Program-made: the position numbers and the translations under genes
In this document: positions 1 through 8,561 of the stretch, one piece after another
Layout: every line of letters starts with the position of its first letter
Position numbering within the stretch: the first letter of the stretch is position 1
The notes under the pieces: generated by a model
Database searches by the model: none
What the model saw: only the letters and a program-made list of their open reading frames with translations
What the model was told of the DNA's origin: nothing
DNA from: Stutzerimonas xanthomarina
GTDB taxonomy: Bacteria; Pseudomonadota; Gammaproteobacteria; Pseudomonadales; Pseudomonadaceae
Direction of reading: 5' to 3'
NCBI RefSeq assembly: GCF_003935375.1
Contig: NZ_RHQM01000001.1
Coordinates: 248,001-312,000, forward strand
DNA length: 64,000 nucleotides

Positions 1-491
1 AGCGCGGTAAATGGCTCATCGAGAATCCACAGCGGCGGTGGCGAGAGATACAGACGCGCCAGCCCCACGCGGCGCTGCTGGCCAGCAGAAAGGGTATGAC
101 AGGGCACGTCTTCGAACCCGCGCAGTCCCACTTCGGCAAGTGCATGCCATATCGCCTCGCGGCTGGCCGGCTGGTGCAACGCACAGAGCCAGGTGAGATT
201 CTCCTCAGCTGTCAGCAAGCCCTTGATGCCAGCAGCATGGCCGATCCACAACAGGTTGCGTGCCAGTTCACCACGCTGAGCGCTGAGCGACCGGCCCTTG
301 AGCAGCACCTCGCCTGCGGTTGGTTGCATCAGGCCGCATAGCAGGCGCAGCAGACTGGTTTTGCCGCTGCCATTGGGCCCGGAAATCTGCAGCATTTCCC
401 CACTCTCGAGACGCAGATCCAGCTTATCGAAAAGCAGCCGCCAATCCCGTTCGCAAGCGAGGGCTACGGCTTCGAGAAAGGGAGTTGACAC
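1..491 (-). CDS. ccmA: Cytochrome c biogenesis heme exporter ATPase CcmA (3' end outside window)
   Basis: ATP-binding subunit of the CcmABCD heme-handling ABC complex at the inner membrane, needed for c-type cytochrome maturation. The visible reading frame has a Walker A ([11 protein letters not shown]), an ABC signature ([14 protein letters not shown]) and a Walker B with the D-loop start ([10 protein letters not shown]), so the ATPase core is recognisable. The C-terminus is cut off by the window edge. The start is a GTG at 491 (an in-frame GTG at 503 is also possible); a GAGG lies upstream. It diverges from the FliK-like gene at 628. In Pseudomonas, ccmA lies next to this same flagellar tail, which supports the call. 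Confidence 0.9.
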   Translation of the reverse strand, partial: MSTPFLEAVALACERDWRLLFDKLDLRLESGEMLQISGPNGSGKTSLLRLLCGLMQPTAGEVLLKGRSLSAQRGELARNLLWIGHAAGIKGLLTAEENLTWLCALHQPASREAIWHALAEVGLRGFEDVPCHTLSAGQQRRVGLARLYLSPPPLWILDEPFTA

Positions 492-627
492 GGCTGGCGA
501 CACCTCAAGATGAAAAAGGCCTGGCCGCTATACTCAGGAAGCAGGGCCAGGCGGGCGGAATTATACATGGCAACCTTTGGTGCCGAGGGCCGCGAACGCG
601 AAAGGTTGTAAGAGCATTTGAGGAAAG

Positions 628-2157
628 ATGACCGAGATCAAGAGTACCACTGCCCTGCCCCCAAGCAGCGCGCCGCGCCAGGCGGCAGCGGCGAATGACC
701 TCGCTTTGAAACTGCTGCAACCGATGCAAGGCCTTCTGGCGGCTGGCGAAAACGCCGAAGCGGAGGTAGTCAGCATCAGGGAAGCGGCGCAGGCATTTCG
801 GCTGGTGCTGCGGCTGACCATGGGCAGCGGGCGCCAGGCGACCGTCGAGGTCAGCAGCAACAAGGCGCCGCCACCCGGCACCGCATACGTCATCACCGCC
901 CTGTCCGACACCCGGCTGCTGGCCGCTCCACAGATCGCCGGGCGCCAGCCCGCCTCGATGATCGACCTTCAGCAACTGCCGGTCGGCAGCGTCATCCAGG
1001 GCCGTGTCGTGGCGACCAGTCAACAGCAGTCGGAGGACGGGCAGAAGATCTTCAAGGCGGTCATCAGCCTGCTCAACAGCCCCGTCGCTGGACAGAAGCT
1101 GAATATCGAATCAGCCAACCCGCTGGCACTCGGCAGCCTGCTGACAGCGCAGGTCAAGGGCGACCAATCCCTCGCATTCCTTCCGCTGAGCGGGCGCCTC
1201 GATCAGCTGCATCTCGGCGAGCAACTGGGCGCCCAACACCACCGCCAGGCCTCGCTGGAAGGCCTGTTCAAGGCTCTACAGGGTGGTACCGGGGCTCTCC
1301 CCGAGGGGCTGCGCGGCGCCGCCGAAAAACTGCTGGGGCTGATACCCGAAATGCAGCAACTGGGCGATCCCAAGGCACTCGCCGCAGCGCTGGCCAGGAG
1401 CGGCGTGTTCCTTGAGGCGCGCTTGCTGGCCGGGCAAACCGAAGGACTGCAGGGCGACCTCAAGGCCGGGCTGCTGCGCCTACTGGCGCAAATGCCCAAT
1501 CTTCCAGGTAGCACGCCGCTGGCCAGCGCCCAGGCCAGTGCCGCCATGGGCCAGGCGTTGCCTGCATTTGCGCGGCAAGCGCTGGGCTCCCTGGCGCAAA
1601 GCAATGTCCGTCAGCTCGCGCTGGGGTTCCCGCTACCAACCCGAATGCCGCCTGGCCTGGAAGAAGAAGCCGACCTCGAAATGCTGCTCAAGCTCGCAGC
1701 CGCCGCGGTATCCAGGCTGCAGACCCATCAACTGTCCAGTCTCGCGCAGACACAAATCGGCCCGGACGGCGCCCTCCTCACCACCTGGCAGCTGGAGCTG
1801 CCAATGCGCGACCAGCGCGATATCGTGCCGCTGCAAATCAAGCTGCAGCGCGAAGAAGAGCCTAGAAAGCAGGAAAAGGAGCGTGGCGAGCCGCTCTGGA
1901 AGATCGAACTCGCATTCGATGTCGCACCACTCGGGCCACTGCAAGTTCAAGCACAGTTGACGCGCGGCACCCTCACCAGCCAGCTGTGGGCCGAGCGCAG
2001 TGCCACGGCCCAGTTGGTGGCGACCGAACTTACCCATCTGCGTGAGCGCCTACAGGCAGCCGGGCTGAGTGTCGGAGAACTGAGCTGCAGGCAAGGCACA
2101 CCACCGCAGGGTCCGAGCACCAATCTGGAGCAACGCTTCGTGGACGAAAAGGCATGA
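628..2157 (+). CDS. Second FliK-like flagellar hook-length control domain protein
   Basis: A 509-residue protein starting at an ATG preceded by GAGGAAAG. The N-terminal part is Ala/Gln/Leu-rich and of low complexity. The C-terminal third has the features of the FliK hook-length domain: alternating beta segments around LTTWQLELPMRDQRDIVPLQIKL and a KIELAFDVAPLGPLQVQAQL stretch. It overlaps the next gene by an ATGA, so the two are coupled. It resembles the extra FliK-domain gene found beside ccmA in other Pseudomonas. The canonical fliK is at 23612-24850, so this is a paralogue. Its role is inferred: possibly export-gate interaction together with the downstream FlhB-like protein. Confidence 0.8.
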   Translation: MTEIKSTTALPPSSAPRQAAAANDLALKLLQPMQGLLAAGENAEAEVVSIREAAQAFRLVLRLTMGSGRQATVEVSSNKAPPPGTAYVITALSDTRLLAAPQIAGRQPASMIDLQQLPVGSVIQGRVVATSQQQSEDGQKIFKAVISLLNSPVAGQKLNIESANPLALGSLLTAQVKGDQSLAFLPLSGRLDQLHLGEQLGAQHHRQASLEGLFKALQGGTGALPEGLRGAAEKLLGLIPEMQQLGDPKALAAALARSGVFLEARLLAGQTEGLQGDLKAGLLRLLAQMPNLPGSTPLASAQASAAMGQALPAFARQALGSLAQSNVRQLALGFPLPTRMPPGLEEEADLEMLLKLAAAAVSRLQTHQLSSLAQTQIGPDGALLTTWQLELPMRDQRDIVPLQIKLQREEEPRKQEKERGEPLWKIELAFDVAPLGPLQVQAQLTRGTLTSQLWAERSATAQLVATELTHLRERLQAAGLSVGELSCRQGTPPQGPSTNLEQRFVDEKA

Positions 2158-2486
2158 CCGACAAGCAGCCACGCCAGGCAATCGCGCTCAGCTATGACGG
2201 TGTCAACGCGCCGAGTCTGAGCGCCAAGGGTGATGACGAACTGGCCGAGACGATCCTCGCCATCGCTCGGGAACATGAGGTGCCGATCTACGAGAACGCC
2301 GATCTGGTGAGATTGCTGGCGAAGCTTGAGCTGGGCGACGAGATCCCGGAAGCGTTATACCGCACCATCGCGGAGATCATCGCCTTTGCCTGGTATCTCA
2401 AGGGCAAATGCCCACCAGGGTTCCACGAACGGAGTGCAGGCGAACCAGCTCCGCCCCTGCCACAACTCAGTGGGCCTGCGCGTTGA
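2154..2486 (+). CDS. FlhB C-terminal-domain-like protein (EscU/YscU/HrcU family)
   Basis: A 110-residue protein resembling only the cytoplasmic substrate-switch domain of FlhB, without the membrane part. It shows the family pattern: AIALSYDG near residue 11, a region corresponding to the NPTH autocleavage loop but without that motif, then ILAIAREHEVPIYENADLVRLLAKLELGDEIPEALY and IIAFAWYLKG. The start ATG overlaps the stop of the FliK-like gene. Such small proteins are called FlhB-like or FhlB-like in Pseudomonas. Missing NPTH means it cannot self-cleave. Pairing with a FliK paralogue suggests a modulatory role in flagellar export, which is inference. The 3' end overlaps the convergent rhodanese gene by about 20 bases. 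Confidence 0.8.
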   Translation: MTDKQPRQAIALSYDGVNAPSLSAKGDDELAETILAIAREHEVPIYENADLVRLLAKLELGDEIPEALYRTIAEIIAFAWYLKGKCPPGFHERSAGEPAPPLPQLSGPAR

Positions 2487-2910
2487 GTACGACTGCTGCA
2501 CGATCCTCACCAGTGACCTGAGGGAGATCATGCAGCTGCCAGGCGAAATAGCCGGCACGGAAATAGAACACCCGCTGGTAGCCCCAGGCCACGACCATTC
2601 TTGCGGCTTCCGCGCTACGCGGGCAGATTTCGCTGTCGCAGTAAATCACCAGCGGAAGCTCACGCGGCCACTCCGGCCCGGCCAGGCTGACGAAATCACT
2701 GGCCAGATCGAAGTGCACGGCGCCTTCCACGTGGCCCCATAACCATTCGCGGTCGGCACGCACATCGATGAAGACGGCGCCCAGTTCATGAAGGCGCTTG
2801 GCTTGAAAGACGTTTACGGTCATTGCGCCGTCCACATCGTCTGGCGCCTCGACGGCCTGAGCGCCAAGCGAAACCATGAACAGCAACAGAATGAGAGTAA
2901 GCCGCATCAT
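2467..2910 (-). CDS. Exported rhodanese-domain protein
   Basis: A 147-residue protein beginning at tandem ATGs (2910 and 2907) behind GAGGAGGG. Residues 1-20 form a Sec signal peptide (MMRLTLILLLFMVSLGAQA), so it is probably periplasmic. The rest is a single rhodanese fold: FIDVRADREWLWGHVEGAVHFDLA and an active-site loop with a cysteine in VIYCDSEICPRSAEAARMV. The Cys is the expected persulfide carrier, although the loop differs from classic CRxGxR rhodaneses. The substrate is unknown. It is convergent with the FlhB-like gene and probably not part of flagellar function. Confidence 0.8.
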   Translation of the reverse strand: MMRLTLILLLFMVSLGAQAVEAPDDVDGAMTVNVFQAKRLHELGAVFIDVRADREWLWGHVEGAVHFDLASDFVSLAGPEWPRELPLVIYCDSEICPRSAEAARMVVAWGYQRVFYFRAGYFAWQLHDLPQVTGEDRAAVVLNAQAH

Positions 2911-3043
2911 TGCCCTCCTCGCCCCAAGCATGGGACCTGGACAAGCTCAGCAATGCCAAGCTGATACGGATTGGAATGTGCAGGGTGTGGGAGGTTCCGG
3001 CACAAGGTCCGGAAGGGACGACCAGTCGACGGAAAAACCGCAA

Positions 3044-3457
3044 TCAGGGTTTCTTGCGAGCCTGATGCAGTTTGCTCATCAGCTCCGCCTCGGATTGCGA
3101 CAGGCCACAGGACTGCGTCAGGTCGTCGACGCTTGCGCCCATGCCGACCAGTTTGGCCGCCTGGGAGAAGGAGAAGTTGTTGGGGTCGCGCTGTTCCAGC
3201 TGGGTGAGCTTGTCCGGCAACGGCGCCAGCGTGCGACTCAACTCACGCAACTCATCACCCATGCGCAAGCTGCCTTCCAGATAGGCATCCAGGCGGCTGC
3301 TCAGCTCCTTGATGCGCTTATCCCTGTTCGCATCGCGTTGCTGCTGTTGTTCGGCCAGAAACCGCTGCCGCCTGAGCAGCCACAGGCAGAAGCCCAGCAG
3401 CCCAAGACAGCAGAAGGCCAGCGCAACCAACGATGCGACCAGCGACGCGATCAGCAT
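3044..3457 (-). CDS. DUF2802 membrane-anchored protein of the chemotaxis cluster
   Basis: A 137-residue protein with one N-terminal membrane helix (about residues 1-27, rich in Leu, Ala and Val), then an Arg/Gln-rich linker and a predicted coiled coil (about 30-80). The C-terminal segment AAKLVGMGASVDDLTQSCGLSQSEAELMSKLH is the conserved DUF2802 helix-turn region. It begins 3 bases after the cheW stop, so it is translated with cheW. A gene of this family sits at the end of the chemotaxis operon in polarly flagellated gammaproteobacteria. The molecular role is unknown; linkage to ParP, ParC and CheW suggests a part in polar array organisation. Confidence 0.8.
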   Translation of the reverse strand: MLIASLVASLVALAFCCLGLLGFCLWLLRRQRFLAEQQQQRDANRDKRIKELSSRLDAYLEGSLRMGDELRELSRTLAPLPDKLTQLEQRDPNNFSFSQAAKLVGMGASVDDLTQSCGLSQSEAELMSKLHQARKKP

Positions 3458-3460
3458 GTA

Positions 3461-3940
3461 TCAGATGCTCTCAAGCTCGGCCCATTCTTCCTCGCTCATC
3501 ATCTTGTCGAGTTCGACCAGAATCAGCAGCTCGCCGTTCTTGTTGCAGACGCCCTGGATGAATTTGGCCGACTCATCATTACCGACGTTGGGCGCAGTTT
3601 CGATCTCGGATTGGCGAAGATAGACCACCTCGGCAACGCTATCGACCATGATGCCGATGACCTGACGATCCGCCTCGATGATCACGATTCGAGTATTGTC
3701 CGATACCGACGCGGTTTCCAGGCCGAAACGCTGACGCGTGTCGATCACCGTCACCACATTGCCGCGCAGGTTGATGATGCCGAGCACATAGCTCGGAGCA
3801 CCCGGTACCGGCGCGATCTCGGTATAACGCAACACCTCCTGGACCTGCATCACGTTGATACCGTACGTCTCGTTGTCCAGACGGAAGGTCACCCATTGCA
3901 GTACAGGATCTTCGGAACCCTGCGCAGACGTCATCTTCAT
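3461..3940 (-). CDS. cheW: Chemotaxis coupling protein CheW
   Basis: A 159-residue scaffold protein that links methyl-accepting receptors to the CheA kinase in cytoplasmic arrays. The start at 3940 (MKMTSAQGSEDPVLQWVTF) is chosen over the in-frame upstream extension because it follows AGGTGGGG and gives the usual Pseudomonas CheW length. The whole protein is one CheW domain: YGINVMQVQEVLRY, LGIINLRGNVVTVID and VDSVAEVVYL are typical of the two SH3-like subdomains. It lies downstream of the parC-parP pair and upstream of the DUF2802 gene on the minus strand. Confidence 0.96.
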   Translation of the reverse strand: MKMTSAQGSEDPVLQWVTFRLDNETYGINVMQVQEVLRYTEIAPVPGAPSYVLGIINLRGNVVTVIDTRQRFGLETASVSDNTRIVIIEADRQVIGIMVDSVAEVVYLRQSEIETAPNVGNDESAKFIQGVCNKNGELLILVELDKMMSEEEWAELESI

Positions 3941-4023
3941 AGCCCCACCTTCTTCAGTTACCGCAATGGCGGTCGATTCTATCGCCGGGCCGCGCAACAG
4001 GCGCGACCGTCAATTGTTTGCTT

Positions 4024-4824
4024 TCAATGCGTCCGCGGCTTCGTCGCGCCCTGCATCTGTTTCACAGCGCCACTGGCGATCAGCTCGGCCAGCGCAGTCA
4101 CGTCGACCAGCGCGCACATATGCTCGATTACCGTACCGGCCAGCCATGGACGCTGACTGCGCTGCGTACGCCACTTGACCTCACTGGGGTCGAGGCGAAT
4201 CGAGCGACTGACTTGATGGACCGCCAGCCCCCATTCGTAGCCCTGAACCGAGATCACGTACTGCAACCCCTCGCGGAAGTCGTCACGATACCGATCAGGC
4301 ATCACCCAGCGCGCGGTGTCCAGCACCTTCAGATTGCCTGACTGGCTCGGCAGTATGCCAAGAAACCAGTCGGGCTGACCGAACAGCGGCGTCAGCTCCT
4401 GCCCGGCCAGCGGATAGATGGAGCCCAGACACACCAGCGGCACCGCCAGGGTCAACCCTGCCACATCGAACAGCAGACACTCGAAAGGCTCCTCACCCCA
4501 ACCCGGATGGGCGTCAGGCACGGCTTCGACTGGCTCGCTGGGCAGCTGCGGCGCAACCTCGAGCTCCACGACCGGCTCAAGAGTCAGCACCGACGGCATC
4601 GTTAGAGGCGCTTCCACCACGGGCGGCGGCGCCGGCTGGACTATTTCAAGGCGCGGCGGTTGGCTCTGCCGCGTATCACGCAGTTGCTCCTCGAGCACGG
4701 CCGCCTGGAATTCGTCCTGACTGACCGAGTCGGCCAGTTCGATGGCAGCGTCCTGCAACAGCCCATCGAGATAGGACTGCAGTGCCTGCTGGGATCGGGT
4801 TTCGGTTAGGACGGTGCGGCTCAT
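4024..4824 (-). CDS. parP: CheW-like array-integration protein ParP
   Basis: A 266-residue protein with a variable Pro/Glu/Val-rich first half (about 1-125) and a CheW-like domain in the second half (about 130-255: FECLLFDVAGLTLAVPLVCLGSIYPL, then FLGILPSQSGNLKVLDTARW). This layout matches ParP of polar flagellates, where the C-terminal domain integrates into CheA-receptor arrays and the N-terminal region contacts the ParC ATPase. It follows the ParA-type gene at 4912-5700 with a short gap and precedes cheW. The function is taken from Vibrio and Pseudomonas homologues; the sequence itself shows only the CheW-like domain and context. Confidence 0.85.
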   Translation of the reverse strand: MSRTVLTETRSQQALQSYLDGLLQDAAIELADSVSQDEFQAAVLEEQLRDTRQSQPPRLEIVQPAPPPVVEAPLTMPSVLTLEPVVELEVAPQLPSEPVEAVPDAHPGWGEEPFECLLFDVAGLTLAVPLVCLGSIYPLAGQELTPLFGQPDWFLGILPSQSGNLKVLDTARWVMPDRYRDDFREGLQYVISVQGYEWGLAVHQVSRSIRLDPSEVKWRTQRSQRPWLAGTVIEHMCALVDVTALAELIASGAVKQMQGATKPRTH

Positions 4825-4911
4825 GGAACGAACTCGTTATGAGAATCTGAACAGGCTATCGGCCACTGGCGCGACAAACTTGAGCTGGCAGGCGCCGAGC
4901 GGCATGGCACT

Positions 4912-5700
4912 TCACGCCACCTGCGGAGACACTTGCGACGCCAGCAGATGCTTGAGCAAGGCACGATAGGCAAGAACCGCACGACTGGTCGGATCGAACT
5001 GCGAAGGCGTCAGGCCGGCGCGGCTGGCATCGCGCAGCCGCGTATCGACCGGGATGAACGCTGGCCAGAGATGATCGGCATAACCGGCTCGCAGTACCTT
5101 GAGCGTATTCATCGAGGCCTGGGTGCGGCGGTCGAACAAGGTCGGCACGATGGTGTAAGGCAGCGCTTGCTTGCGCGAACGGTTGATCATCGACAGCGTG
5201 CTGACCATTCGCTCGAGACCTTTCATCGCCAGAAACTCCGTCTGCACCGGAATCACCAGCTGCTGACTGGCAGCCAGCGCGTTGACCATCAGCACACCGA
5301 GCAGCGGCGGGCTGTCGATGATGGCGTAATCGAAGTCCTGCCAAAGCTGCGACAGGCTCTTGGCAATGACCAGCCCGAGGCCGTTCTGCCCGGGCGACTG
5401 GCGCTCGAGTGTCGCCAGCACGGTACTGGAAGGCATCAGCGAGATACGCTCGTGACTGGTGGCCAGCAGCAGCTGCCACGGCAGGCCATCCGGCACGGTA
5501 CCCTGGTGCTGGAAGAGATCGAAGACGCTATGGTCCAGGTTATCGGGATCATGCCCGAAATAGCTGGTCATCGACCCATGTGGATCCAGATCCAGCACGA
5601 CGACGCGCTTGCCGGAATCGGCCAGCAAGCCCGCCAGTGCGATCGACGTAGTGGTCTTGCCCACCCCACCCTTTTGATTGGCTACAGCCCAGACTCTCAT
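4912..5700 (-). CDS. parC: ParA-type ATPase ParC for polar chemotaxis array positioning
   Basis: A 262-residue ParA/MinD-superfamily ATPase. A deviant Walker A (NQKGGVGKTTTSIALAGLL) lies at residues 8-26, Walker A' in VVVLDLDPHGSMTSYFG, and a Walker B-like DYAIIDSPPLLGVL. The start at 5700 is chosen because it places the P-loop at the expected distance and follows GGTGGAAG. It sits between motD and parP. In polar flagellates the equivalent ATPase recruits and segregates chemosensory arrays at the pole. It is not a plasmid partition gene, because no parB or centromere-like repeats are present. Confidence 0.88.
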   Translation of the reverse strand: MRVWAVANQKGGVGKTTTSIALAGLLADSGKRVVVLDLDPHGSMTSYFGHDPDNLDHSVFDLFQHQGTVPDGLPWQLLLATSHERISLMPSSTVLATLERQSPGQNGLGLVIAKSLSQLWQDFDYAIIDSPPLLGVLMVNALAASQQLVIPVQTEFLAMKGLERMVSTLSMINRSRKQALPYTIVPTLFDRRTQASMNTLKVLRAGYADHLWPAFIPVDTRLRDASRAGLTPSQFDPTSRAVLAYRALLKHLLASQVSPQVA

Positions 5701-5787
5701 TGATCTTCCACCCGGCGAAGCTGACCGGAACGGCATTGCCTGAAAACGGCAAAGCGACGGTGTTTTGACGACTGCGCCCTGAAGCGC

Positions 5788-6630
5788 TTACATGGACACA
5801 GCCGGTGCAGATTGTGTGCCAGCCCGACGCAACGCATCGTCAGGCCGTACATTGCTGCTGCCCATTCCGGTGACACTCCGGCGCACATCGAGATTGCGCG
5901 AAACCACCAGAATCACCCGCCGGTTGCGCGCCCGGCCTTCAGCCGTCGCGTTGTCAGCCACGGGCTGAAATTCGCCATAGCCCACCGCTGCCATCCGCGA
6001 AGGGTCCACCCCCTGCGCTGCAAGCATCCTCACAACGCTGCCAGCGCGGGCTGCGGACAGCTCCCAGTTGGTAGGGAACTGGCTGGTGCTGATTGGCAGA
6101 TTGTCGGTAAACCCTTCGACATGGATCGGGTTGTCGAAAGGGGCCAGAATTCCGGCGACCTTGTCGATCAGCAGAAATGCCTGGTCGTTGGGAAGCGCAT
6201 CGCCGCTGGGGAACAGCAGGCTGGAGTTGAGTTCGATCTCGATCCACAGCTCATTGCCACGGATCGTCAGTTGCTCGTTGGCGATCAGCTCGCCGAACGT
6301 CTCGCGCATGCTCTGCGCAATTCGCTCCAGCGGATCGAGGGTCGGCTTCCCCGCCGACGAAGCCGGGCCCGACAGATCCTCAACCTGGGACACATCCGCC
6401 TCGGTGGTCCGAGGTCGCTCCTCACCGATGGGGATGGGCTTGACCGAACGATCGACCTGATTGAACACGCCGACCAGCGAATCGGAGAGGATCTTGTACT
6501 TGCCCTCGTTGATCGAGGAGATCGAGTACATCACCACGAAGAAGGCAAATAACAGCGTGATGAAGTCGGCGTAGGACACCAGCCATCGCTCGTGATTCTC
6601 GTGCTCTTCCGGTGGTCTGCGTCTGGCCAT
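5788..6630 (-). CDS. motD: Flagellar stator protein MotD (MotB-type)
   Basis: A 280-residue peptidoglycan-anchored stator subunit. One membrane helix lies at about residues 17-40 (WLVSYADFITLLFAFFVVMYSISS); the Asp in SYADFITLL is the conserved proton-channel aspartate. The OmpA-like domain lies at about 130-250, with HVEGFTDNLPI, NWELSAARAGSVVRML and ARNRRVILVV. The start overlaps the region just after motC (gap of 5 bases). MotC and MotD form the second stator pair of Pseudomonas and drive the polar flagellum at high load or in swarming; that role is known from P. aeruginosa. Confidence 0.95.
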   Translation of the reverse strand: MARRRPPEEHENHERWLVSYADFITLLFAFFVVMYSISSINEGKYKILSDSLVGVFNQVDRSVKPIPIGEERPRTTEADVSQVEDLSGPASSAGKPTLDPLERIAQSMRETFGELIANEQLTIRGNELWIEIELNSSLLFPSGDALPNDQAFLLIDKVAGILAPFDNPIHVEGFTDNLPISTSQFPTNWELSAARAGSVVRMLAAQGVDPSRMAAVGYGEFQPVADNATAEGRARNRRVILVVSRNLDVRRSVTGMGSSNVRPDDALRRAGTQSAPAVSM

Positions 6631-6635
6631 GGCGG

Positions 6636-7376
6636 TCAGTCCATGAAGCCTTGCAGCTTCATCTCGATGGAACGCGGATTTTCGCCCTCGGCGATGGACA
6701 GCACGCCCTCCAGCAGCATCTCGCGATAGGCGGTCTGCCGCTGGACGACGCTCTTCAGCTTGTTGCCGACCGGCAGCACCAGCAGGTTGGCGAAAGCGAC
6801 GCCATAGATGGTCGCCACGAACGCAACAGCGATGCCGCTGCCCAGCTGGCTGGGATCGGCCAGATTGCCCATCACGTGGATCAACCCCATTACGGCGCCG
6901 ATGATACCGATGGTCGGCGAGTAGCCACCCATGCTCTCGTAGACCTTGGCCGCGCGCAGATCACGCCCCTCCTGGGTATACAGATCGACCTCGAGGATGC
7001 TGCGGATCACTTCCGGCTCGGCGCCATCGACCAGCAACTGCAGGCCCTTGCGCGCGTATGGGTCGGGCTCCGTCTCGGCGACCGGCTCGAGGCCGAGCAA
7101 CCCCTCCTTGCGCGCAGTATTGCTCCAGGTAGTGACCATGAGGATGCCGCGCGCGAGATCGATGCGCGGCGGAAAGAATATCCAGCGACCAATACTCATC
7201 GCCCGCATGAACACGGCGATGGGCGTCTGCAGCAGGACGGCACCCAGGGTACCGCCAAGCACGATCAACGCGGCCGGCCCATTGAGCAGCGCCGAGATAT
7301 GGCCGCCCTCGAGAAAATTGCCCCCAACGATGGCGACGAACGCCAACAGCAGCCCGATCAGGCTGAGCACGTCCAT
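6636..7376 (-). CDS. motC: Flagellar stator protein MotC (MotA-type)
   Basis: A 246-residue polytopic inner-membrane protein with four predicted helices, two near the N-terminus (LSLIGLLLAFVAIVGGNFLEGG and ALIVLGGTLGAVLL) and two in the second half (YSPTIGIIGAVMGLIHVMGN and GIAVAFVATIYGVAFANLLVLPV). The large cytoplasmic loop between helices 2 and 3 carries charged residues that contact FliG in the family. The start at 7376 follows GGAGG and gives the normal length; the longer in-frame extension has no family support. It lies 16 bases after cheB and is followed by motD. Confidence 0.95.
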   Translation of the reverse strand: MDVLSLIGLLLAFVAIVGGNFLEGGHISALLNGPAALIVLGGTLGAVLLQTPIAVFMRAMSIGRWIFFPPRIDLARGILMVTTWSNTARKEGLLGLEPVAETEPDPYARKGLQLLVDGAEPEVIRSILEVDLYTQEGRDLRAAKVYESMGGYSPTIGIIGAVMGLIHVMGNLADPSQLGSGIAVAFVATIYGVAFANLLVLPVGNKLKSVVQRQTAYREMLLEGVLSIAEGENPRSIEMKLQGFMD

Positions 7377-7392
7377 TAGAGGCGGGCCTCCA

Positions 7393-8508
7393 TCAGATGC
7401 ACGCCTCGGCCAGATTGCGACCGATATCGTCGAGCCCGTAGACCGCATCACTCAGGTTGGCTTTGACCACCGCCATCGGCATGCCATAGATCACGCAGCT
7501 GGCTTCATCCTGCGCCCACACCTGGCTGCCGCTCTGCTTGAGCAACCGTGCGCCTTCGCGACCATCGGCCCCCATGCCGGTCAGCACCACCGCCAGCACC
7601 TTGTCGTGAAACGACTTGGCGGCCGAACCGAAGGTAACGTCGACGCAAGGCTTGTAGTTGAGGCGATCATCGCCCGGCAGGATGCGGACCGCACCGCGGC
7701 CATCGATCATCATCTGCTTGCCACCCGGTGCCAGCAAAGCAAGCCCCGGACGCAGCACGTCGCCGTCCTCGGCTTCCTTGACACGAATGCGGCAAAGCTT
7801 GTCCAGACGATCGGCGAAGGCTTTGGTGAACGCGGCCGGCATGTGCTGGATGAGCACGATCGGCGCGGGGAAATTCGCCGGGAGCTGAGTGAGCACACGC
7901 TGCAGCGCCACCGGACCGCCAGTAGACGTACCGATGGCCACCAGCTTATACGCCTTGCGCTTGGGCGCCGGCGAACGAGCTGCCGGCGCAGCAGGCGCTG
8001 GCGCTGTAGCGCCGGTCCGAGGCGCTGCAGTAGCCAATGTCGAGGCAGTGCCACGCGCGGATACCGGCGGCGTACTTACGCTCGAGGTACAGAACGTGCT
8101 GTAGCGCCGGTTGCTGCGCGAAACGGTATGTACCTTCTCGCACAGCAGCTGCTTGACCTTATCCGGGTTACGCGAAATGTCTTCGAAGTTCTTCGGCAGA
8201 TAGTCGACGGCGCCGGCATCCAGTGCATCGAGGGTGACCCGAGCGCCTTCGTGCGTCAGCGAGGAAAACATCAACACCGGTGTGGGGCAGCGCTGCATGA
8301 TCTGCCGCACCGCCGTGATGCCGTCCATCATCGGCATCTCGTAGTCCATGGTGATGACATCCGGCTTCAACGCCAGCACCTGGTCGATCGCCTCGCGTCC
8401 ATTGGTGGCGGTGCCGACGACCTGGATATTCGAATCAGAGGAAAGGATTTCCGAGACGCGCCGACGAAAGAAGCCGGAATCGTCGACGACCAGGACCTTG
8501 ACTGCCAT
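7393..8508 (-). CDS. cheB: Chemotaxis methylesterase and glutamine deamidase CheB
   Basis: A 371-residue two-domain protein. The N-terminal receiver has paired acids (VVDDSGFFRR, D9-D10) and the phosphoacceptor D55 in VITMDYEMPMMDG. A Pro/Ala-rich linker (about 130-175) leads to the CheB esterase domain with the catalytic triad: Ser in VAIGTSTGGPVAL, His in LIQHMPAAFTKAFADRL, and Asp in GMGADGREGARLL. It removes methyl groups from receptors during adaptation after phosphorylation by CheA. An AGGAG precedes the ATG at 8508. It is located between cheA and motC. Confidence 0.96.
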   Translation of the reverse strand: MAVKVLVVDDSGFFRRRVSEILSSDSNIQVVGTATNGREAIDQVLALKPDVITMDYEMPMMDGITAVRQIMQRCPTPVLMFSSLTHEGARVTLDALDAGAVDYLPKNFEDISRNPDKVKQLLCEKVHTVSRSNRRYSTFCTSSVSTPPVSARGTASTLATAAPRTGATAPAPAAPAARSPAPKRKAYKLVAIGTSTGGPVALQRVLTQLPANFPAPIVLIQHMPAAFTKAFADRLDKLCRIRVKEAEDGDVLRPGLALLAPGGKQMMIDGRGAVRILPGDDRLNYKPCVDVTFGSAAKSFHDKVLAVVLTGMGADGREGARLLKQSGSQVWAQDEASCVIYGMPMAVVKANLSDAVYGLDDIGRNLAEACI

Positions 8509-8561
8509 ACATCACTCCTAGCGGCAGCGCTCCCATCCGAGGTAAGCGCTGCCTGACTGAA

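Noticed and set aside
2876..4156. Plus-strand open frame of 426 codons across the DUF2802 gene, cheW and the end of parP
   Set aside because: It spans three real genes on the opposite strand and has no family features.
4912..5700. Plasmid partition gene parA
   Set aside because: The gene is inside the chemotaxis operon next to parP and cheW, with no parB or repeat centromere.
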